64,000 nucleotides of DNA from Epiperipatus broadwayi. Its lineage: Eukaryota; Onychophora; Udeonychophora; Euonychophora; Peripatidae. The stretch spans positions 808,501-872,500 of the forward strand of contig JAQFVV010006506.1 of the NCBI GenBank assembly GCA_028023455.1. The letters are read 5' to 3'. The notes below the pieces were generated by a model that searched no databases, was not told where the DNA came from, and saw only the letters and a program-made list of their open reading frames with translations. Numbering within the stretch: position 1 is the stretch's first letter; every line of letters starts with the position of its first letter. Shown here in pieces: positions 12,292-24,522 of this stretch. A program made the position numbers and the translations under genes.

Positions 12292-12318
<27 letters not shown>

Positions 12319-12321
<3 letters not shown>

Positions 12322-14084
12322 ACCAAAGTACATTGATATTTAATTAATTTTATAAATCTTGCCTTTTAAAAACATAAAAATTGAAGGAATAAAATGTAAA
12401 ACTAAAGACCAGAGGGAGATTTATTATTAAATAAAAATAAACCATAACCTCTTTTAAAAATGATGAGATTTTTTTGTTTAAAAAAGAAGAAAAAAAGTCT
12501 TATAATAAAAGGATTTAATATTATTTTGATTAATTTATAATAAAATAATAAAGAAAATTCGTTTTATCTTATAATAAAACAATTAAATGTGTACATGTGT
12601 GTGTGAAAGTTTTAAAGAAAATAGAAGCAAAAAGCTGATAATTTCATGAGACAATAGACACTGCTGTTAATAAAGTTTTTCCATTGTTTAAAAACAGTAT
12701 AAATATCTCAACATTTTGCTATTCGGAACTTTTATTTTTTTTTAAATAATTATTGAAGCAACAAATATTACACTTATTTAAACTGTTATATTTCCAAACA
12801 TGATGCAGTGGTAGATCATTGCAGTGTGCAGTCAACCGGAGCCTCTCTATGCATCAAGATCTGCAATTAGTTAGGAGGGAAACCATGTTCAAATAAACTA
12901 AATAAGTAGTGGAGTGTTTGTATGCTAAACAAGCCACAAAAATTATTTAGTATCACAGGATCCAAGGAGGAGTCATTAACTGGTCGTAAATGATTTTAAA
13001 GGAATTGTATTGTGCTGTGTACCTTATATTGAACTTATAAAATCCTAGGTAATTATTGACTTTAAAATTCTTTCATTCCTGATTTTCCTTTTAAAAATAA
13101 AAGATAACTGTATTAAATAAACGTTAAACTTTATGAATTAATCTTTAAGAAAATAAAACTTTAAACTTCATTAGATAATATTTTGGAATAATAATAATAA
13201 ACGATATCAGCTTCTATACTGAATAATATTTAAAGACATTGCACGCACATATGTGTGAGTTTAAAACTAATGTAACGTGTATATTAAATTTATTATGTTG
13301 ATGTATTAAAATGCTAATTTTAATTTAAAAAGAAAGTGTGCATGTTTTTAATTATAAGATAATACGATTGATTTATTTTAAATAAAAGAAAATACTTAAA
13401 CTATTTCTTTTTAAATATTTATGCTTATTTTTAATACGTGTAGGTAAGTTTAATAATATATTTTAATAAAGTGGGAGAGAAAAATTCTAACCATTGATAA
13501 TAAATACTTGATTTTAAAAGGATAAGGAAATTATAATATTATTTTAAAATAAAGATTTGTTGGTTTAAAGATGTCAATAATTTCTGCATTTAGTATAATA
13601 GTATTTAATATTTATCTTTAAAATTGGAGTATTAGAGTGGACGTTTTTTCATTTAGCTAGAATGAATCGTTTAATTATTGTAGTATTTTTTATAATAGTA
13701 GTAGTAGCTTTGGGCAGTGTATTTAACATGAGTTGTTGTTTCCTTAGAGGTTGATTAGAAACCGATTGAGCTAGCAGGAATCTCAGGTATTAAATTGGGC
13801 TGATCAGATGGACATGTTAATTACACCATAATTAACTGGTGCCTAAAGGGTTTTTCTCCTTTAAAAAATAAAGTGTTTATTTGGTCAGTGTCTGTTTGGT
13901 AGTTGAGTGTTGGTGTTGTTGGTAATTTACTACTGATAATAGTTTACACTTTACATGAGGAATAAACACCTTTGAAGGCTGGGTAATTCAGTAAGGCAAA
14001 GTAAAGAAAAGTAGTAATTGATATTTTAGTTGTTGTTTTTCATCATGGTTTTATTTGAGGTGTGAAGGGAAGGTGGGTGGTTCA
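12319..14084. repeat. LTR-sized block between (TA)n tracts, about 1.77 kb, possible solo LTR
   Basis: The block starts TGTACCAAAGTACATTG after (TA)n and ends GGTGGTTCA before (TA)n (14085-14102). The ends pair as TGTACC and GGTTCA, one mismatch from a perfect inverted repeat. No ORF of note is present. With 10016-12218 and the 49-bp block it forms a cluster of insertions into one TA tract. Confidence 0.5.
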
Positions 14085-14102
14085 ATATATATATATATAT
14101 AT

Positions 14103-14602
14103 TGAGCAGAGCACAATTTTAATATTATTATAGCACTAAAAGTAAGTCATAAGCAAAAAATAATTATATGAAGACGTGGTGATACTGACATAATGACAGA
14201 GAAATCAAAGAGAAGAATCATGCTTTTGAACAAAATACAAAGTCTAAGACCCCCTTTTTGGGGCAGTGCTTAGAAAAAAGTAGATAGGCATAGCATGTGC
14301 CTAACATACAGGAATCACCAACATCAAAGACCTTTTTATAAAGAATAAGTCCTGGGAAGTTCAACTATCTACAGGACAGGACATGAGAAGAAATCTATGG
14401 GTTTGATCTTGTTGCAACCTCCAGATTAGAAGCTTATATGTAAATTCATGAAGCGGAGCCAAATTTCAGTCCTGCAGTATAAATAAATATTATTAATGAC
14501 ATTGAATAAGATTTACTGCTGTAAAATAAATGACTCTTATTTGAATGGCATAATTTAGACAATAATTATGCTATGCCACTATAATATATACAATATTTTA
14601 TT
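14103..14602. other. no gene recognised
   Basis: This stretch of about 500 bp lies between the last LTR-like block and a duplicated repeat. I see no ORF of note, RNA gene or terminal repeat. Confidence 0.6.
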
Positions 14603-15147
14603 TACAATAGAATGACAGCCTGTTAAGCTAATTGCGCAGATGCTGTGAGAATGTTATTAATAAATGAATACCTCCGAACAACCACATGATATAGTATTTG
14701 TATAAGAGTAAAAAGGAATCCTCTTACCCTTACGACTCAAATGTTTATAAATGAGCAAATCTGAAGTAGTTGTAATGAAGGCATGACTACATAATAGTCA
14801 CTTTAAATTACTATATATAATGTCTGTATGAATGACGCCAATGAAATTTTCTAGAATTTACTAAACGCCACTCTAAACGAAACTAAATCATATACATGAA
14901 TAAACATTTATTTTATAATGTCTTGCGTGCGATTATAATTACAATAGAATGACAGCCTGTTAAGCTAATTGTGCAGATGCTGTGAGAATGTTATTAATAA
15001 ATGAATACCTCCGAACAACCACATGATATAGTATTTGTATAAGAGTAAAAAGGAATCCTCTTACCCTTATGACTCAAATGTTTATAAATGAGCAAATCTG
15101 AAGTAGTTGTAACGAAGGCGTGACTACATAATAGTCACTTTAAATTA
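14603..15147. repeat. tandemly duplicated short repeat, period 337 bp
   Basis: A segment of about 208 bp (14603-14810) recurs almost unchanged at 14940-15147; AATGACAGCCTGTTAAGC starts at 14611 and again at 14948. Part of it (AGATGCT...ATAAATGAATACC) resembles the loop of the inverted repeat at 27909-28030, so both belong to one dispersed family. No coding sequence is visible. Confidence 0.75.
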
Positions 15148-17317
15148 ATAAAAAACATTTAAATTTACCCCTTCCCTTTTTTGCTATTTAATGATAATTC
15201 AATCCAACCTTTGTGAATTTTATAATAACTGTAATATTTAAGTATTTGATATTTTAAGAGTATGAACAAAAAATAAAAACTAGCATTTATAGAGAAAACA
15301 ACTAATAGGCCACCCTTTCAAAATTTAAATAAAGAACATTTTAAAAGAATTTCAGTGTTAATTAGCTTAAATGATGGATTTACCCTAGGTAGAATTACTT
15401 ATTCTATTTGGAGTTGAACAAATAACAATTTTTATAATAAACCAACAAAATGTTTTTTCATAAAAACAATTTGGTGAGCATATTAATTAACCATACATTC
15501 TATTTTAGGGGATGTTAATAATTTTAATTCATAAAGGTTTACTTAAAAAGAGAAAAGAATTTTTTTTTTAGAAATTTAGCTCATCATGTTGCTTGAGATT
15601 GGCATATTAATAATAACTAAAATAGACATATAAAATCTAGTATAAATACATATTAATAAATGACTGTACCAAATTAATAAAAGTTAGAGCATATGAGAGA
15701 TATTAGATAAAAAATATTTGAGCAATTTATATATTAGAAAGAGATAAAGTTAAATACTATATTAGGAGAAATCTTGATAGTAGGGTTTGAGATTAGTTAG
15801 GCTAGATTTACTTTGAGGTGGTATGAACATTTTTATCTCACACAGTTTTAAGAGTCCATTTTAAAAGTCTGGCTCTTGCATAAAAAGAATCCAAGTGAGT
15901 CAATGGCAAAAAGCTTCCATTCATCATTCCATAGTTCTCATTTCAGACTTTTCCTTCATTTTTGAGAAGCAAGATATCTCAGTAGAGGAATAAAGACCCA
16001 CAAGAGTCTGAAAAATGATGAGCATCTACTCTATCATTATCTTAAACTTCAAAGTTGCATGCAGTATTTATAGCAACACAGTTCTCTTAATAGTAACTAA
16101 CCATTAGTATTTAAAATCAATCCATTCCACACCCTACTCAGGCACTTACGGAATTTTTCAATTTCCCATTTCTAGCTCATAATCTAATCTTTGATCATAC
16201 ATTTTATTTGTCCATTGTTTCTGAAGATGCAATTATGAGATAAAGTTCCAAAATATATTCAAATCTATATCCAGATTAGAAATAGATTTGACAAAAATGT
16301 TTATACAAAAGTAAAATCTACTAATCCTAGTCCCCAATTTTATTTTCAGTAAAACTTTAATTGAAAATACCTTCCCAAGATTAAAACAGTATTGTTTTCA
16401 CATCTTTAATTATTTTTGGACAGTTAATGGTCACATATTCCATCTTGGATTTTACAAAAATATACAATTTAATAGAAAAAACAATTTAAAAAAATGTTTT
16501 AAAAATGATGTATAATAAAATATTTTTAAAAAAATTAATATTTTGTTAGTATGTTTGCTCCTGTAATGTGTATTATAACCCTCCCCCAACACCTATCCTA
16601 ACTTTCCTAACAGCAAATTCCTGGGGTGCCAATTGTAGTGCTAATAGAAAAAACTACTAGTCTGACCTTGCTTTAATTTATTAATGAGACTTTTATATTA
16701 TTGTTCTATCATAGCTGTGCTCAATTGGGAGCTACTGAGATCTATAAGGTATAAAATGTATACTACATACAGAAGAAAACATTTCAAAATACAGCAAAAC
16801 TTTCCATATAGTAGTGATCATGTGATGTTTAGAAGAAAACATTGTGATTAATAGGCATAAAACATCTATTATGTTTTAAAATAAATAAATAATTTAAATT
16901 GGTAAAGTTCTACCATTTAAATTTTCAAGTTATAGTCTAATCTTATCTGCCACCATCCACATGCACTGAACCTTTACTTAGTGATAAAATTGAACTAATA
17001 AAATAAAAATGTAATGCTGATTGTCTATACTGTATGGTAAGTTAGAGTAAAATACAAAATAAAAATAACATTACTTTTAATTGTACAGTAATTTAAACTA
17101 AGTATCTGAATTAATGTCTAATCTAAATAATAGGAGAATATCTCAGGGAATTAATTTATTGTATGGCTTAATTTTAAATCTATACTTTCTAACAACTACT
17201 GATTACTATCATAAAAGTAATGACATAAATTAAGCATTATCATAATAAAATCATAGGAGTTAGATAATGCAAGTAATAGTGTGCATTTTGATTTTTATTC
17301 ATCTAAATCTGTTGTCA
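15148..17317. other. AT-rich sequence, no gene recognised
   Basis: These 2.2 kb hold only short chance ORFs. A less AT-rich patch at about 16560-16640 (CCCTCCCCCAACACC) shows no motif I can name. Confidence 0.65.
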
Positions 17318-17400
17318 TCAACCTTTTCACACCTGTGGACTGGTAAAAGTAAAAATAAGATTTTGTGGACTGGCAGAAGATTGCAGATAAATTTTCTTCA
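17318..17400. mobile_element. possible hAT-type MITE fragment
   Basis: The words CAACCTTTTCACACC, TGTGGACTGGTAAAAG and TTTTGTGGACTGGCAGAAG resemble a common animal hAT-derived repeat with a GCGGACCGG-like core, here decayed to TGTGGACTGG. No second terminal repeat was found, so the assignment rests on word similarity only. Confidence 0.25.
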
Positions 17401-17650
17401 AGATTAATCTTGCTCGAGTTGTGTAGCCATACTGCTAAAAAACAATACAATAACAATCATTCTCATTAATGTGATTGCAATTCTATGTTTATTATTTTAT
17501 TGTTAAATCATGCAAGAATAAAATGTTATTCACCTGAATGTTGGAGAATAACACAGCTAGTGTAATTACATGACAATGATTATGATAAATGTAATATCTG
17601 CATTTAATGTTAAGTATACAAGATGAAGAGATGAAGTTATATATATATAT

Positions 17651-19190
17651 TGTAACAAACGGGTTCGAATACACGCATATGTAAAATATGACATAATTGA
17701 TAGTGTTAATGTAGGGACCATGTATAAACAAATAAATAAAAGAATATATGTAAACGGTCATTCGAGCCCGGTTACAAGTAATGTAGATATAGCGTATGTG
17801 TGAGTATAAAAAAATATGTAGTTAATATCGGAGGGGTTGCGATCACTTATATATGTAGAGCGGTATAAAGCGCAATTAATTATTCTTAGATAGATTTTAT
17901 TCACATAGTTTTTTTTGAGTTTATTAATAATTTTGGTAACACGTGTTTTCTTTTGTTGAGTCACCTTGTGAACATGTGAGAACTGAAATAGGATGAGTGA
18001 ATTGCTGTAGGCAGTTTGGTAATAACTGGCGCCGGGAAGGCGGAAAACTGGTCTGTGGATATAGTTTTTTTTGTGTTGAAGAACAATGGAAGGACTGGTC
18101 AGCGGCGTAGGAATATGCAGAAAGATTTTGGAAAAGTTAAAGGTGAATACAAAAGAACTTTTTTTTGTCTTGCGTTCGAGTGGAAAAAAAAAGAAAAAGA
18201 AAAAAAGGGGAGAAGCAGCTTGAATCCTAACAAGGAGGACGCAAAGATTTTTTTCTTAAGAAGTTAATATTTTTTAGTCAGAAAATGTCGGGGTAATTGG
18301 ATTGTGCGCTAGTCGTTACTCGACTCCGAGGATACTTGTCATGAATTCACCTGACCGGATCTGCGAACTGTCATAATAAATCAAGAGATTTTGTTCCATC
18401 GAGGAAATCTTGACCAAAATCGTTCGAGATTTAGACCTTTGCGAAAGAGTGCACCAACTACTCCACCTCTGAAACTTGTCGCCGGACCTAATGACCATTG
18501 GAACTGTTTGCCTTCCGTGAGATCCACCAGATTAAGTTCATGGCCAGACGTCAATACAGACTTGTTTAATCGAGTGAGTCCAGGTAAAGTGACACGTCAC
18601 CAACTATTTTCTGTATATGTATCTCAATAAAGAATTCGTGTTACCTCAGTTAATTGCTATATTAAAATTTTATATTTAAAGTTAGATATATGACTATATT
18701 AATCATACCGCTCACATATATATGTATTTGCCTTATTTGATGTGTGGATGAATGAGCGTGATATATATGTGTGTATGATAATGGATGGCCTGAGTGTTTG
18801 CATAGCAATCATATATGTAGGTCCGAATGAGATTTATTGGGAGGGTATATGATCAAGTAGAATAAATCTCATCAGATCCGGGTTAGATTAAGGATTTCGC
18901 GCTTTAAGCTATCGCAAAATAACTATATGCGTAAGACAGTGTGGGTTAATTTATAGCCTTGTTCTCTAGATAGACAGATGTCCCCAACCTTGAGATTGAG
19001 CTAGTTCGGTGCGGCACCACATCAGATAGACATCAGAACCTATATATATATGTTTTCGAGGAGGTAATTCCTACCTACTGGTAAGATTGGCGCGTGAGAT
19101 GGGTTCAAACCATGCTCATAAATACCTCTCGTTGAAGCTTCGGGTGAGAGTCCATAATGGAGAAATATAGAGATGTCGGTGGGTGTTTTA
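17651..19190. repeat. LTR-retrotransposon-like block between (TA)n tracts
   Basis: The block begins TGTAACAAACGGGTTCG directly after (TA)n and ends GGGTGTTTTA before (TA)n (19191-19211). It is less AT-rich than its surroundings from about 17980 to 18640. TGGCGCCGGGAAGGCGG at 18027-18043 resembles a primer-binding site, and the sequence just before it (GTTTGGTAATA) loosely inverts the block start, so 17651 to about 18023 could be a short LTR. AATAAA occurs at 18628-18633. Short frames at 18016-18267 and 18391-18630 match nothing I know. The boundaries and type remain open. Confidence 0.35.
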
Positions 19191-19211
19191 ATATATATAT
19201 ATATATATATA

Positions 19212-19269
19212 ATTATATTCACACCAATTCAAGAAATTATCTATATCACTTTGAAGTAAAAAACAGTCA
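19212..19269 (-). pseudogene. Jockey-type LINE, downstream RT piece cut off by the inserted LINE
   Basis: On the minus strand this piece reads LLQSDIDNFLNWCEYN. It is the continuation of the RT at 21430-21620, which breaks off just after YCINDCFLL. The two halves meet exactly across the 15-bp duplication AGTAAAAAACAGTCA. The piece then runs into (TA)n at 19211 and ends there. Confidence 0.85.
19255..19269. repeat. target-site duplication, left copy
   Basis: AGTAAAAAACAGTCA at 19255-19269 is repeated exactly at 21415-21429 and flanks the plus-strand LINE. The sequence belongs to the RT frame of the older minus-strand LINE, so it marks the insertion site. Confidence 0.9.
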
Positions 19270-21413
19270 GTTGGTGAACACAAAATAACAGAGGAACAAA
19301 TCATCCAGAAGCTTCAATCCTATCCTGAACATGTGCATTCTGGTTTACATGGCATTCCCCGATTTGTATTGTTGCACCTTGGCCATTTCACAGCTCCGAT
19401 AGTACGGAGAGTAGTTGATATGCTGGCCGGGGACTTTCAAAGTGTTCCTGGCCTGTATCCAATTGCTCTTGTACCATACATGAAAAAATTCACCAATCCA
19501 TCCAGTTTATCTAACATTAGACCTATCTCAATGTCCCCAATAATCATCAAGTCAATTGAATCATTGGTTAAGGATAGGATCCAGCAGCAATTACTTACCA
19601 GGATCTCTGTTCACCAGTTTGCACGCAAAGGCACATCCACCATTGAGGCGGTGCAGCGCTTCATGCTGCTGGTGGAGCATGTAAGATCACATCGAAAATC
19701 AGGGCCCATTGCTGTTCAAATAGACTTTGCAGCTGCCTTTGACTCCGTGATGCCAGCAAAACTACTATCCATATTAAGGCACTATGGAGTACCTATTGTC
19801 TATGTTAAAATCATTGCTAACTTGTTGCTAAACAGGTCAATTCACACATCACTTGATGGCTCCCTGGCACCTGGTTTCAGACCACATCTATCAATCCCCA
19901 AGGGGTCCCCACTAAGCACCCTTTGTTTCATTACGTACCTGAATCCACTACTAGAAAATGTGGAAAAAGAACTACCAGGAGTCTTTGTGCCAGCACTAAA
20001 GGAGGAACTCCACCACATTTCATATGTGAATGATGTTACCATTTTCCTCCCTTCTGAGAAATGCCTGCCAAGGTTATACCAACTGCTGGACAGATATGCA
20101 GCAAATTCAATCTGGCTGTCAACCCAGACAAATCTGTTGTCTGGAAAGTCAGTAGGGGTGTTACAGTACCATCAAGATATACAGGAAATCCACAGAAATT
20201 CCTTGGGTTCCCAATTGCCCTCTCCAAAACAGCGATGAGGAGGGCCATCCAGCAGGATCTTTTGAACAAAACCAAGAAGGTAACAAACTCCCTCTCAATG
20301 ATCTCCCTCTCACTCCCAGGCAAGGTGTCATTGTTAAATATGATGGTGTTTCCACGTATAAACTACTACCTGCCCATCTTCAAACCAACCAAGGGTTTTC
20401 AGGATGCTATAAATTCAGCCTGCACCAAGATGATGTGGAAGAGAAAAACTGTATGCATCAGTCTGGCCAAGGTGCAGAGACCACATGACCTGAATGGACT
20501 TGGTCTCCATGCCGTCAAGGTGTTTTTTGTTCAAAGAGCTCTTTCAGTGCTCAGGAAAATCCATAATAAAAAAGAAAAGGATCAGAGTGAAGACACTGTG
20601 GAGCCTACAGATACACCACCACCCATACACAGTAAATGGGTCAAAGAACTGCAAAAACAACTGGGGACTCTATTTTCAGTTTCTGAGCAATTAGAAAAAG
20701 CTAAGCAAACATATTGGGAAGTATACAAAATCCTTTTCCCAAATCAAAACCCATTATCTACCCGATTAAGACTGTCTGTAAAACAAATGCTCAAGAAGTC
20801 AAGATACTGGTGCATAGGACCAAAGCTGGTCGATTTTATAATCAAGTTTAACTTGACCTCCTTGGCCACCAGTCACTTTTTGGAGATGCAAAGAGGATTT
20901 CGTCAATTAAACCCCATGTGTAAACTCTGTAATATGCTTGAAGAAACACTGGAGCACATCTTCTATGCCTGCTCATACCTGAGTTGCACTAGAAATAAAA
21001 TTATTGCAAACATTTCCTCTGGCTGTGGCATTGTCCTGTCAATTGTTCGGGCAATTAAAGAAGGAAACTATGCAACTATCAGGCTAGCGGCATGCCTACT
21101 ACATGCCTTATGGATCACCAGGTGCCAGCATATCTTCAGACAAGGACATAGTTATCCTTGGATAACTTTTAAAACAATAATAATAAGCATGTAGAACAGA
21201 GATAGACTCCTTGTGCCAGAGCGTCTCTTTGTAGACACATGGGCACAGATTATCATTTGTGATGATGAGATGATATCTCAGACTACTGCAGTAAATGTTA
21301 TGACAATACCACACAAATTGTTTGCAAAACTTTGAACTTCTATATGAAACTATTATAATTATCAAATGTAGCTTACCTGACACTGTAAATTTTTTCTTAA
21401 TAATAAAAAAAAA
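19270..21413 (+). pseudogene. L1/Tx1-like LINE, 5'-truncated, RT plus C-terminal zinc knuckle
   Basis: The element starts directly after the target duplication, in frame, within the RT (SGLHGIPRFVLLHLGHF; NIRPISMSPIIIKSIESL). Motif A is QIDFAAAFDSV (about 19720-19755), motif B is IPKGSPLSTLCFITYLNPLL (about 19896-19955) and motif C is YVND (about 20023), where the first Asp of the usual YxDD is Asn. A frameshift at about 20095-20112 moves the reading to another frame (FNLAVNPDKSVV onward). The C-terminal region has a CKLC-x8-H-x4-C zinc knuckle at about 20919-20975, as in L1/Tx1-group elements. A TAG at 21192-21194 interrupts a frame that continues to about 21335. The 3' end is A-rich (21404-21415), followed by the right target duplication. 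The endonuclease part is missing through 5' truncation. The clade call is by motif style only. Confidence 0.88.
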
Positions 21414-21414
21414 A

Positions 21415-21429
21415 AGTAAAAAACAGTCA
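21415..21429. repeat. target-site duplication, right copy
   Basis: This is an exact repeat of 19255-19269, directly after the A-rich 3' tail of the inserted LINE. The length of 15 bp is typical of target-primed LINE insertion. Confidence 0.9.
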
Positions 21430-23130
21430 TTAATACAATAAATATGCCTAAAAGTTTTGCAATCATCTACATAACATAGAAGATCTGAAAATTTAAGGCA
21501 TGTTTTTAGGTCATCAATGTATACATTAAATAATAAAGGTGCAAGAACACTGCCTTGAGGCACTCCAGTGAAGCAATAATATGGTAATGACAATTTATTG
21601 TTAAATCTCACACAAGACATTATATTCTTAGGAAAAAGGTCAAACCAATTAATTAATAATTTGGAAAAACCTAACCTACAAAGGTTCCGAAAAAAAAATT
21701 ATGATTTAACTCTATCAAAAGCCTTGGACATATCAAAATAAACAACATCTAACCTAGATTTATTCTCAATTGAATTTGAAATGCTTAGCAAATTTGTTTC
21801 AATAGACCTATTAGGCAAAAATCCATGCTGCTCTGGTGCCAAAATCTTAGAGACATCCACGATAATTTTATTATATAAACATCTTTCAAAATTTCGAGCA
21901 ACAGTGTGTAGAATTGAAATAGGGCTATAGTCACTTACCAAATCTCTAGATCTTTTCTTAAAAATAGGAGCAACTTTAGCAATTTTAAGGGATATAGGAA
22001 AAGTACTATTTGCTGAAGAGCAATTAAAAATATGCAAAAGAGGAGAAGCAATGTAGTCAGCACATACTTGATAAATGAAAGCTAGAATATTGTCAGGGCC
22101 CACACTAGAATGTAATTTAAGCTGCCTAATAGCAAAAATAATATCAGATTCAATAAATGAATTAAATGTTATCCTTTCTTTAAATAGATCATTATTTTCA
22201 GTTAAATTAGTAAAATAATTAGATTGATTAAAAAGCTCTGAGAAATAATGAAAAAAATCATCTGCGACTAGATTAGAATTATTGCTCTGTAATTTTTTTT
22301 GTAATATCTAAATCCTTAACTAGAGACCAAAATTGCAAAGGATTATCAGAAATATGACTTTCAGTATTTTGTATAAATTTTTGAAAATCTCTATGATATA
22401 TAATCTTTGACAATCTTCTATAATTAATAAAATTGTTATAGTAATTTAAGGTCTTATTTTTCCAATATTTATGATGACGAAATGATTTCCTTTTAATAAT
22501 TTCTTTAAGAGAGAGACTGAAAACCAGACAGGAAAATGGTCAGGTAAAAAATTTTTCTTAGGAATGTATTTGTCAATTAGTTCACTATGTGAATGTTCAA
22601 AAAACTTCATGCAGAAATCTATATCAGATGAAGAATACTAATTTTTCCAGTTAAAATTAGATAATTGTAAATAAAGACCCAAATAATTTCCTTTTTTGTG
22701 GTTTCTTTTCCTAATTTTAAAGGGTCAAAGTCTATTAAATTTAATATTAATATAAAATTGTAAGGGAGGATGATGCAAATCAATGGAAAAAGGAAGAGAA
22801 GAAGTAGTTAAACATTCAATTGTAGGAAAATCACTAAGAATATAATCCAATGTGTGATCATTAAAATTGGTGTATGGATTATATTGTTTTAGATTTAACA
22901 AATTGCAAAACTGAATCATTCTCAATGCTTTCTGTGGAAACGAGACTGAATCTATGATAGTAGTACATGAATAAAAATCAAAAATATTAAAATCACCAGT
23001 AATAACTATATATGATTCTTATTTGATTGAAAAATCTTCAGGAATAGAAACAATAATGGTTGTAATCAATGTGAGATCTTTTAGTATTGAAACATTTTTT
23101 TTTTAAGTATATCCGCTCTTATATTAATCT
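21430..23130 (-). pseudogene. Jockey-type LINE, endonuclease end plus RT, upstream part
   Basis: Reading down from about 23080 on the minus strand, an APE-type endonuclease segment shows VITGDFNIFDF (about 23008-22975), then DHTLDYILSD and SIDLHHPPLQF, the place of the usual SDH motif. A linker follows (ISDNPLQFWSLVKDL, about 22355-22310). The RT then has VSDYSPISILHTVARNFER, PEQHGFLPNRSIETNLL, motif A VVYFDMSKAFDRV (about 21745-21707), motif B GVPQGSVLAPLLFNVYIDDL (about 21566-21507) and an intact motif C CYVDDCKTF (about 21480). A frameshift lies in the T-run (A-run on the plus strand) at 21690-21698, and an in-frame stop precedes GDFN. The remaining RT is displaced to 19212-19269 by the inserted LINE. 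The 5' end is lost near the trinucleotide array. Jockey group is the best match by motif style. Confidence 0.88.
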
Positions 23131-23231
23131 ATGTATCAAAAATCTAGACACTGATGTAAAAAAACCAAAGAATTTACAAAATGTAACATCAATTTAAATT
23201 TTTTTTGAGTTAATAAAGTGCCTTTTGAAAC

Positions 23232-23841
<610 letters not shown>

Positions 23842-24276
23842 TAATCTAGACCAACTGATGATTGCTGGTTTAGCATGAAATACGTATATTGGTGATTATT
23901 TATCTTTTCAACATATATGTGTTCAAGTGTATCAGTGTTGTGAGATAGTGTGGAGCATGGTGGGTGGTGTGAAAGTATGTGCTCATATACCCTATATATT
24001 ACATATATAGACACAGGTATATAATAAGCCTCTGTGTTTCACTTATTTCATAGTAGAGATGTCTGCCCATCCCTTGTATATATATATATTAAATGGATTA
24101 TGTCCTGTACATGAAAGGTCAGATTGACATTAGGTCAACATGTGTGTGACAAGAATCTTGGCCTCAGGGTGGCCTTTGAGCATTCCATCATCAGATTTTC
24201 AATTGAATGGACAGTTGAAGTGTTGGAGTATGGAGCGGATTGAAGCCTGTCCATTAAAGTATGATGATTGGCTATC

Positions 24277-24364
<88 letters not shown>

Positions 24365-24522
24365 CACTTATAGCATATATGTGTGGAGATGGTAATCTGG
24401 ACCAACTGATGATTGCTGGTTTAACATGAAATACATATATTGGTGATTATTTATCTTTTCAACATATATGTGTTCAAGTGTATCAGTGTTATGAGATAGT
24501 GTGGAGAGTGGTGGGTGGTGTG
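23842..24522. repeat. duplicated 130-bp segment, 551-bp period
   Basis: The segment at 23842-23972 (TAATCTAGACCAACTGATG to GTGGGTGGTGTG) recurs at 24393-24522 with only a few differences. Between the copies lie a less AT-rich stretch at about 24040-24270 (including GTCAACATGTGTGTGACAAG) and a long (TA)n. This is either a local tandem duplication or the ends of one repeat. Confidence 0.8.
24279..24361. repeat. (TA)n microsatellite, about 41 units
   Basis: This is the longest pure TA run in the window. It lies between the two copies of the 130-bp duplicated segment. Confidence 0.95.

Noticed and set aside
14603-15147. CRISPR-like or satellite array
   Set aside because: There are only two copies at 337-bp spacing with unrelated sequence between; this is a eukaryotic dispersed repeat duplicated once.
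17492-17761. Continuation of the Jockey-type LINE on the far side of the 17651-19190 block
   Set aside because: The peptide (CILNIKCRYYIYHNH) only loosely resembles the expected RT sequence and then diverges.
18016-18630. Two open frames in the less AT-rich part of the LTR-like block
   Set aside because: There is no domain, and composition and position suit LTR or leader sequence; not supported as genes.
19080-19130. tRNA-like GGTTCAAACC box after a GCGCGTGAGA word
   Set aside because: No acceptor stem, anticodon arm or A box could be assembled; at most it is a SINE relic.
19842-20355. Several short minus-strand open frames
   Set aside because: They are shadows of the plus-strand LINE RT.
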